From Alentia gelatinosa (taxonomy: Eukaryota > Annelida > Polychaeta > Phyllodocida > Polynoidae), in the NCBI GenBank assembly GCA_950022655.1, contig OX465579.1, positions 82,172,515-82,236,514 on the forward strand: a stretch of DNA of 64,000 nucleotides. The letters are read 5' to 3'. Positions 10,557 through 20,100 of this stretch are shown here, one piece after another. The notes beneath the pieces are model-generated. The model was given only the letters and a program-made list of their open reading frames with translations. It made no database searches and was not told the origin of the DNA. A program made the translations under genes and the position numbers. The first letter of the stretch is position 1. Each line of letters opens with the position of its first letter.

Positions 10557-11561
10557 TTTTTTTTTTCAAAACGAGCAGCGCTCTCTTTTATTCAGTATCA
10601 TGATTTAATTACACAGTACGTTCTCCCTGTTCAAAACTACCATAAACCCATTGGTGTTAACATGTGCTTGCTCCCATGATGAACAATAGTATATCCTTCT
10701 AGCTACATGTGCACCCCTCCAACGCTGCACAATTTCCTCTGTAAGAAAAATCAACACATGAACTATCTCTTTGCACTATAGTCATTTGATAGGAATCTCG
10801 CTCCCTTAGGAGACAATTCTGTTACGTCTGGCTGCTCAGAAATTTTTGTGGGGAAAACCTGATTCCTTCTGGTATTTTACAAGTAGACAGACATTACAAT
10901 ACAGAGACATAGACATTACACATGAACAGCAAATAGGATGAGAAGAAAACAAGGTGTCGTAAATGGGACCTCCATAGTGTGTAATCTACCTCCGGCCTAA
11001 TCTCATCAGCATTTAACATTTGATTTGCTACCCTAGAAAGTTTGTTACAAGTTAGAGAAGCAATTTTAGTAGTCCAAGTTTGTGTTACCTGACTATTCTT
11101 CTTTCCCTCTTTTTTCTCTTTTTTCTGCCCCCTTTTTTTTTTTTTTTTTTTTCCCCTCCCTTTTCCCTTCCCTCTTTCTTTCCCCCACAACAGCAGCTTT
11201 TATTTCCGTTATTATCAATATTCCAATGCAGAAGCAAATGGTGTTCCTTTTTTAGAAAACCTTGTTGAAGTACTTAATTCGTATTCAGTCCAAGAGGGTT
11301 GTGTAGTACACCCTGTATACCTATATATAAAAAAACAAAACACACAAAAAACAAAAAAAACACACAAAAAAAACACATTACTTCAGGTCTACAAGTCACA
11401 ACACATCACGGTATCACAATATTACAACTCAAGTATAAATTTTACATCTCGAAGACATTACATCAACTCCACAATTCACATCACTTCACAATACTCCTCT
11501 AGGGTTTTTTTTTATTCCTTTTCCTTTCTTCCCCACCCCCTTTTTTTTTCTTTCTTTTTCT
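10557..11561 (-). mobile_element. Retroposon with poly(A) and 14-bp target duplication
   Basis: A perfect 14-bp duplication TGTTCCAGCAATTT flanks it (10543-10556 and 11562-11575). Directly after the left copy is a T run, i.e. a poly(A) tail on the minus strand, which is the mark of LINE-type reverse transcription at the target. A minus-strand open frame of 98 codons at 10894-11190 begins with a lysine/glycine-rich run and matches nothing I recognise. Long pyrimidine runs (11110-11185, 11508-11561) are inside. It could be a 5'-truncated LINE 3' end or a retrocopied transcript. Confidence 0.75.
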
Positions 11562-12521
11562 TGTTCCAGCAATTTGCTGTTGTCTAGTATGGGGTGTGGG
11601 ATCTTTGGCATGAGAGGACAGAAGGAACACAAATCCCAGTTTCTGAAACACAGAACTCCTACGAGTCCTCCATGTGGAGTTCTGCTTGCTCAAAGTGGTC
11701 TTCCCTAAATATGGTCATCTTATTGAAATAATAGTCTAGTCAATTTAGGGTTTGACCCACCACAAATTGCAATACAATTGTTTTCTTCACAATGCATTTC
11801 AGACAGGTCTCCAAATCAACATACTAAAAATCCGCAAAAATCCCCCTTGGGGAAATATGCTTAATTTGCAAAAATAAAATATGGCCTTCAAAACACCTAC
11901 AGCTGTGGACAAATAGACATAAAACAACTTCTAGATGGTATTTTCAAGTAATTTATAAACTATTTATTTTCAGGTGCACAGTCTCATAGAATAAGTATTT
12001 ACATGATTTAACTACTCATCAAATTATGAAAATTACATAGGTAGTTATTAACTATTTTCTAGTAGGCTGTTCCCGATGTATTATAGTTTCAATCCTTTTT
12101 TCTTATATCTAGTACAGGCTATCACATTAGATTTTCAATCAATATTCAAAAATGGTTTTTAAAAGTATTCTTGTATCTGTGATCTCATATAAATCTTCAA
12201 CTTAATATCTTAATTGGCGAGGAGCACCGTAATGAAGAAATGTGATTTTGGTGATGCATCAATACCTCCCTTCAAACAGTTTTAAGAAAAACCACAGGGG
12301 ATGGTTTCAATTTCAAACATTTTCATTGCTTCAACTTATTAGATGTTATGGTGTAGCTAAAATATCATGACCTATCAGCCATCTTGTATCTATAAATATT
12401 TCAACTGTACTTGATATTCATTTTCGCTCATTAAATATAACCAGTATGTGTAGTCCTCTGCACTTCTATAAATCCCTTTTCAATGAGGTGCAGTCATAAT
12501 GAACATAGTCATATTAACCCT

Positions 12522-12860
12522 TTAACCCTTTCAGGGCGGATAATGCCTTGAGGCATTCCCCCGCATAGACCTGAGAATGCCTTGAGGCATTCCCCCGCAT
12601 AGACCTGAGAATGCCTTGAGGCATTATTTATGAAATTTAGTAATATTTACAATTTTCAATTATTCATGAAGAAATAATCTAACAATGAATATGAAACTTT
12701 CAGAGAATATACCTATGATATAGTATTTAATGATATTTGGTTAAACAAATAATATAAATAAGGGTGATGTGTAATATCACATGATCAAATAATAGAATTT
12801 GGATGTAGACAAAAATGGGCCCGTCCCCTGGCATTATACCAGTCCCAAGTAGGGAGTTAG
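12522..12860. mobile_element. Second TTAA-type element with 34-bp palindromic units
   Basis: TTAACCCTTTCAGGGCGG is followed by three 34-bp units starting at 12542, 12576 and 12610, each with the palindrome AATGCCTTGAGGCATT. The far end (CCGTCCCCTGGCATTATACCAG) resembles the far end of the element at 8265-8645 (CCGCCCCCTGGCGGTATGA). The right TTAA is no longer clear, so the end is approximate. Confidence 0.6.
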
Positions 12861-13699
12861 GTAAAAAATATTAAAACATGTTACCTTCCTGTCTTTACAA
12901 TGATTTAGTAAAAAATATATTGTGATGACCTATAGAAATAACCATCCTATCTTCTTAAGTACTTCAAGATGATTTAAATGATACCTATATTGCTAGGCTG
13001 TGATGAGTATTTCCTAAGGTAATTACAGAAAATTGAAAATATATTTTACAGCAAACATGTTTTTAAACAACAAGTCAGATCTACCTAATTTTCTAGAATA
13101 TAAACACCTCTCAATAGTATCAAAGATGGAGATTTCTTTAGGATTAGATCTAGATATTCCAGTTTTCCCTAGCAATTTCCTTTTTCAAGTTAGAATAAAA
13201 AAACTAGTTTTTGTCCCATTAAATGCGCAAGGCTATAGCAGCTATAATGTGCCAGGGTGCAGTGTTTTCACACCTTGTCCCAGATGTCAAGACTCTCCTC
13301 TCAGGTGTTATGCCTGAGGAGGTGTGATAGAAAAGCCAACTGTGAAAAAAAGAGACTGTGTCTGACAGAGTCAGATAGACAGACAGGTACATTCCTAGAC
13401 ACAGGCCTAGACAGACACTACTGTACAGGCTTTTGGTCAAATATGGAAGGGTTCAACATCATATATTATTGAAGATATCTTAGGACGTTCTCAATTTCAA
13501 TTTCATTTCCTATCATATTGGTGTATTTATGATTTTCTATGGAATCTTATCTTGACCTATGACCATGTTCTCACTTAATGATGCATGATGCGAAAACAAT
13601 TTCACAACATTCTGAGGTCCTGATTTCATTTTTAGAAATATGTAATGCAAGTTAAATTACAGGTATTTTGAGTCAATTTATAGAAACTACAATTTGTAA

Positions 13700-14530
13700 T
13701 TGGATATTTGGTCAAATTTTGAGAAAAACCTTGACCTTGACCTTGGAAAAATATCTGATTGTTGTAGAATCTTAGAGTATCATGGAATATTAATCTTTGT
13801 CTCAAATATCTAAGAGATTGGTGTAATATTCTTAAAGATATGACAAAATATGTTTCAATATCAGTGGCCTATGTATGAACAGATACCATGACCTTTGACC
13901 TCACTGTGGCTTATTGGTGCATGATGGGAAGACTTGCTTTAGGACATTGCTAGGGTATGATGCTGGGTATCCAAATATATTAATAAAATTGAAATACAGC
14001 TATACTAGAACAAGTTATAGAAACTATTGTAAACCCTTATAGGAAATATTGTGAAATTTTGGAAGGAAACATTCCATTTAGTGACCTTGACCTTGGAAAA
14101 ATTCAAGATGGTGACACAGGCCAATAGCTCTATGGCATCCAAATAGTTTTGCCAAATATCTAAGGAATCCATCAAATATCTCTTGAGAAAAGAAAAAATG
14201 TCTCAATTTCAGTGTCCTATGTCGGTCTTTTATATGAACATATAATGATGGGAATTTTATCTTTAGGGCTTTACTAGGGTATGGTGTCAGGTATCTAAAT
14301 ATATCATTCAAGTTAAAATACAGGCATATTAGAACAAGTTATATAGAAACTATTGCAAGTCCTTATAGGCAATAGGGTGAAATTCTGGGTGGAAACATTC
14401 CATTTGGTGACCTTGACCTTGATCAAGATCAAGATGGTGACAAAAGCTGATGACTTTATGATGCCTCAATGAATTTTCCAAATATCTGAGAAATCAACTT
14501 AATAATCTTGGAGAAATGACAAAATATGTT
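13700..14530. repeat. Imperfect ~330-360-bp tandem repeats with TGACCTTGACCTTGG
   Basis: TGACCTTGACCTTGG-type sequence recurs at about 13733, 14079 and 14408, each followed by AAGATGGTGACA- or CAAATATCT-type sequence and preceded by GAAACATTCCATTTRGTGACC in the last two. Copies are diverged. No coding potential. Confidence 0.65.
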
Positions 14531-14800
14531 CAATTTCAAATTTGAGTGATTCTTATGGGCATGTTGGATTTATGTAGATTAGACACATTTCCCCAAGGTG
14601 GATTTTGGCGGATTTTTAATATGGTGTTCTGGGGACCTTCCTGAGATGTATTGAGAAGACAAAAATTGTATTGCAATTTGTGGTGGGTTAGGCCCAGAAA
14701 TGTCATAGACTGATTAGACTATAAAGGCAGTACTAGGGAGTTGAATGCATTATGTAGCATTTGATGTTGAAGTAAACACGGGGTTATTCTTTTTTGCCAA

Positions 14801-16540
14801 AGAAATACAAAGGATCCTGGGAGACCCCTCAGAAGCAGTCACTTTTGCTCGGAATGTAAACTTTTCCCTGTATTAGATGCTTAATTTAACCCTGTGTCAG
14901 CGGCCACCTCGTATAAGTGGACTTATTTCGGTACAAAAAAGGCACAAAACCCTGTGAGCAGTCACATCCAAGGGATACCCCACCATAAATAGATTAATCT
15001 TATTTTTATGCATTTATGTGAGTATATACATGGAACATACATTTTGTAATTCATGGTTTAATAACTTTAGACCCAATGAAGATATTGGGAAAAAAAATTC
15101 AAATCTACCATCCCATCTGGCTTCCCTTCATATCGGTATACCGGTACAGCACGTGCATATTGGACCGGAGGAATATTATAAACCTTGTGTAAGTGGCCAC
15201 TTAGGCCCAGAACGGAGGGTGTCTGCTGACGCTGAGTTTAATGTAGTTACTGGTTTCTTGTGATATAATATAAATGTGGGCAGTTATGCATTTAATTACC
15301 ATCATTAGTTCTTATTCACAAACACAAATGACAACTCATTTTATACACCTTTTTATTTTGAAAAATATTTTACATACAAAAATATATTTATGTATCCTTC
15401 GCTTTGCCGAAAATATTGCCCAACCCCCCCACACAATTTTTTCAAAATAATTTTGCACCTCCCACATGGAAATACAAAAAACAAAATGTTAAAACTCCAG
15501 CCATGAATAATAAAAGCTGACTTACAAATATTTCGTTTCAAGAGCTTGAATTGCTTATATTCTGAAAGAAGGCCTTAGTTACTGGGGGGTATATTAGTTA
15601 TATCTATAATTGTGCCCTCCTTCCATGATTAATTTGTGGACCTTACTCTTCCAACTGAAACCAATGATTCAGTTCAGGGTGCTGGACACAGAACCCTTCA
15701 TAAACATCTTTATCTTTCTATCGGAGGAATTGGTAATGCGATACAAATAACAGAAACAACGTCTTTATCAGACAACTTTTATTCCGATTTAACAGAGCAT
15801 CACCACAAAACTGGGCTAACTCATAATTCTCGTATGTATAAAATACAGTTCCTTGGTGATCTGAAGGTGCGCAGTAACAAGTAAGTGGTGAAGACGAAAT
15901 TGGCCGTTGTTACAATGGCAGCGTTCACATTACAAAACAATGACCTATCGTAGATGACAGCTTTATTTAGACCAATTGAACATATTCGCAAAATATGAGT
16001 TATTACATGCGCTGAAGGCTTCTTAGACATGAACCGACGACATAGTTTTAAGTCCCTATCAACTCGCATGTATATACCCCAAGTTGCAATTCACTGGGAG
16101 AGACAATGGGGTAATGTGGTACAATATACAAAGCAAAATATATTCCTTTGGCCAAGAAGCCCCGACTTACTTGGTTTGATAGTTTCCATCAGCCTGTAAT
16201 AGGGCGCCTCAGGACAAAGCAGCAACCTTCTTTCGTAGTGAAACTCAAGTTTGAACCTGTATTTCTCACAAGTATCCTCCGGTGTAGAGGTGTTCCTAGT
16301 ATTAGGTTCATGGGCTTTGAACCACAACGGGTAATAACCTTGTTTGTTTAGTGGCAAAATAATTAGGGTACAGCAATATCGAGTTACAAAATGAGAAATC
16401 CCGAATTTATGACATAATTTTACTTACAAGAAGGATGTAGTTAACATTAGATACCTTGCTTCTTCTGTTAAATACAATGTATTCAGTTACACAAGTATAA
16501 TCATGCTAGCCATGAATTGCTGTCAGTACTCTTTACGTAC
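14801..16540. other. Intergenic, old repeat fragments only
   Basis: Near 14895-14930 and 15185-15235 are diverged relatives of the MITE at 179-356 (TTAGGCCCAGAACGGAGGGTGTC, compare the inverse of 205-228). Small open frames at 15636-15884 and 16091-16357 have no recognisable domains. No gene is supported. Confidence 0.35.
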
Positions 16541-16942
16541 TAGGGATGCCAGAGATTCCTTAACCGCCCCCCCCCCCCCCCCCCCCCCGCCCAAATCCAA
16601 GAAACCCACCGGCTGCTGACCGTTCCCACGTCATTTCCCTGTCCAACCGCCTATGGGTTGTTCTGGAAGACCATATGGTTGCAGTGTATGAGCCAGTATA
16701 GACTACAATCAGGCGGCTGTTAAATCTAAAGGGCTTTGACGATAGATGAACTATAGATATTCCGGGACTTCTGGGTGCCAGTATGCCTGGAAAGGCAGAG
16801 CAGGAAACCAGCTGTCCTAAAGAAGTATTGATGGGAACTATAACTCTGCGTAACAATTTTTATCAGGATATACAAAACACATTTATCAGTTTCAGCTGCG
16901 AAAAATACTACCCTTGATTTAACACAGAAACTGGCATCCCTA
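16541..16942. mobile_element. MITE with TAGGGATGCCAG ends
   Basis: Starts TAGGGATGCCAG and ends CTGGCATCCCTA, about 402 bp, with a 20-odd-base C run near 16566. The termini resemble the CAGGGATGTCAGTT family at 47661, 23626 and 28245. Confidence 0.65.
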
Positions 16943-19900
16943 CTGTACTTAACTGCAACGCATTTCCAATTCTAATTTATTTTGTGTGATCAAAGTTGTG
17001 AATAGTTTTTTTCGTTTTACCAAGGAATTTATTAAGATTAACCAAACAAGGGAAAATGAATTCAAGCTCCTAGTAAATAGGGAGGGCATTACCGACATGT
17101 GGATGGTCTGTAGTGAATTGAGCAAATTACCTCGGATTCTCAACTATTCCTGCCTAGGAGGTGAAGGGTTTCCATGATGAACTCTAGAATATCATAATTG
17201 GGAAGTACTTCTGGAAACAGTTAACAGTATACCTACGACCCATGCAAGGCAAAAAACCAAACCATTGGTTAACTGGTACAGGATACGAGAGCATTTCTCT
17301 GATTTACAACACAAACTTGTCTATTTTCTAAACGGCATTTTCTTACCACGAGATGAAGTGTTTATGTGTTATTACACTGATTGCCTAGAAAAAGGCAATC
17401 TCGGCGTTTTCTTTTTGGACGACTTTTTATTTCAAAGATTACATACAACACTGTGAATAGGGTGATGATGTCTACGGCTACGTCATAACATGGTATGCAC
17501 CACGATGTAAAGTATTGTTATGGTCACCTTAGGGACTGCAGCCGTACCGTGGTCATCGCATCAACCACATTCACCGGTAGCCCTGGTCTGGCTGGCTTAG
17601 ACAGCGCCTTCAACGTCGTCACCAACTGTGCAGAGACATCACCCTCTGGAAAAATCACCAGAAAAGCCAGAGTCAAGTTAGTACAAGGTGGATAGAAGGT
17701 CATCATCATGGTAACACGACAAGGCTGTATAAGGGAGGGGGAAAAAAGGAGAAGAAACTTTTGGTCCACCTTGATTGAAGTCTTCCATCAGGGTCACTCC
17801 GCTACGGTCCTCGTCGCCGACGCGTTAGGCTATCTGCGCGGGTGTTGTGTTGTGTCACCTGCCGACTACTGATCATTCAGCACTAACCTGTTACCGACGA
17901 GCCGCCCAACCCGTGCAGTTTTTCTATGTTTGTTTGTACAGGGGTGCCGGGCTTAAGAGTAGCAGCCCGATCCTGCTCACTGGAGGAGTAATCACCACTA
18001 ACCTAGAACCGGCAGTAGAAGTAGTAGACAGACGCTGGGGAGACGCCGGGCAGACGCCTGGTAGACGCCGGCCCAACAAAGCCCAGGTCACTCTCCAAGC
18101 ATATTCAACCCCCAGGTGGATACCAGAAGCCAAAGTGCATGTATGGTCTTATTGATTTTGTTTCATAGTTCATTAAAGTACCCCAAGCTGAGTAACTCTG
18201 CTCAGTTTCTGTATGTTGTATATGAGCAATATATAACGAGTGAATTTTCCCTGATATTTTCTCAGATGGCAAGTAATGACACTGTGATAGAACGAATATA
18301 TTTACTCGTCCAATTTTTTTTAGTTTTTTTCTTTTAAATCTTTTATTAGGCTCTTCGTAATTCACATTCATCACAAGATCTATTCCTGGGCAGAGCAACA
18401 CATCTGTCGCAGAAGCTGCAACTGCATTTTGGCCAAAAAGTCAAGACCTGCTTGCAAAGTTTGACTCCTGGTACAATTTTAAACATCCCCTCCTTTGGTG
18501 TGCTTCAAATAAAGTACCAGCAAATGCACAGGGAATTCCACTTGCCTTTGATTAGCTGCATCAGGTTTTAACAACCACACTTATCATTTGTAAACTGCCA
18601 TTTCTGGAGTCACTGGTCGAGAAACGAGAAAGAAATATTAAAACTGCAAATCGGGTATTTAACAGCACTTCGTGGGCGTATTTATTTCCCCCTCTCCTTT
18701 TGATTTTTCCCTTTTTTTTAAGCAAGAATAAAACTAAAGTTAATTTTAATGGTTGGTTTCATACATATTGAGTTCGGTCTTGTTTGCTTTCAACATACGG
18801 AAAAACGCTAAAGCTAACATATAATAGAAGCATTTATGAACAGGAGAGTAAAAGATGCAACAATCCATGAAAGTAAAGGGATAGGGATTCGATAGGAACT
18901 AAGGTATCAATCTTTAGCTTGTTATACCAATTTATTGTAAACCGTACTAACATTTCCTGAACAACACACAATTCTGTTTTTTAATTGTAGTGGATTGTGT
19001 TTTATTTCTTCTAGAAATTCACGGTGGGGTTGATAAGAATGACAAGGACAATTGACGATCATTCCCTCTGTGAATGTGAGTTACTTGTTACAGTCCATAG
19101 GGCACAAGTTACCTGGGAGGAGTGACTCCTTAAGGAATTGAACACGGCCGTTGCTGAGAGTCCTACACCCTAGAACTTCTTCAAGTGTCGGAGCATGATT
19201 GTCACATGTTTGTCAACATGCTCATGGGGTGCGGAATGCTTGCTGAAGGTCAAAAGGTCATGAGACGTGTCGCGGAAAACAAAATGGATTGCGACACAAC
19301 CAGAAACGTACATACATACACATAGTGCCCCCGTCCAATGAAAGTATTTGCCAATAATACCCTCTTCTTAGTTTCAATTTCTTGTACCTATCTCTAGACT
19401 TCTTTCGAAACCAAATCGAATCTTTTTGGTGACCAATAAAAGGGGAACAAAGTACATTGGCAATAAACTTTACTATTGGACGAGTGACACAACATTTACG
19501 TTAATTATGTAGATTCTAATATAATGAAATTTAGTTTATCTTTACGTGGTGATAAATTCATCATAAAACAATTGGTGTTAACGACGTTAAGATGAAAACC
19601 ATTTTAATTGACTATCTGAAATAGGTACGACCGTTATGCATTGACATGGGAGCCCTAGTGTTATTTTTATCTACATATTACAAAGAAACCAAAGGTGGCC
19701 TGGATGGAATTCAAAACTGTTGCTCAAAATTGTCTGTCCATAAGTACAAGTTTTGGACACATAATTTACGTCTTTGATCAGCAGTTCAATATCTATATCA
19801 ATAATTAAAGTAGTAATCTCCGGCATCTCCTATTCAACGTGGCAATATCAGACTCCAATACGAATCCCAATTGCCCTATGCTAAGTAAATTTCTCTTATT

Positions 19901-20100
19901 CTGCGAACTTTAGTTTTGTCGTTGCAGTACTAGCAAATTTAGAGAAAATGTAGCATGCCACCCTTAGTTTGCTTCACTCACCTTGAGTCACTGAAAGGCA
20001 AAGTGTGTGATATCGAACAACGTAACGTGACTGGAGTTAGAGAGTGAGGTACTAGATTAGCACTTACCTCTGCCTACCGGACACAACAGTCACAGTAGGG
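16943..20100. other. Region downstream of LUC7L3; possible 3' UTR
   Basis: No second gene was recognised. The GC-richer stretch 17500-18110 has short open frames and an imperfect tandem (CAGACGC(T/C)GG.. units, 18028-18073) but no domain. Being downstream of the LUC7L3 stop on the minus strand, it could hold the 3' UTR. On the minus strand a strong donor-like CAGAG/GTAAGT lies near 20062-20071, about 30 nt after the stop, so the UTR may be spliced. Inverse AATAAA candidates occur (for example near 19000), unproven. Confidence 0.3.

Larger units (their letters stand above)
11732..14721. mobile_element. 3-kb PIF/Harbinger-like element (TSD TAA), non-autonomous
   Basis: About 130 bp at the left end (TAGTCTAGTCA...ACCCACCACAAATTGCAATAC...AAAAATCCGC) is repeated inverted at 14585-14721 at about 80% identity. 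TAA flanks it (11729-11731 and 14722-14724), and the related repeat at 8690 has the empty site AAATAAGCAG. A 3-bp TAA duplication suggests PIF/Harbinger. No transposase was found inside; it instead holds a TTAA-type element and tandem repeats. Confidence 0.75.
10460..14800. repeat. Dispersed repeat, copy 2, carrying two insertions
   Basis: Aligns by landmarks with 8050-8760. It is split by a retroposon (10557-11561) and by a 3-kb inverted-repeat element (11732-14721), after which the repeat resumes at GGCAGTACTAGGGAG and TTGATGTTGAAGTAAA. Confidence 0.65.

Noticed and set aside
17495..18155. GC-richer region with overlapping short open frames, considered as a gene
   Set aside because: No domain recognised, no consistent exon structure, and no frame preferred; left as possible LUC7L3 3' region.
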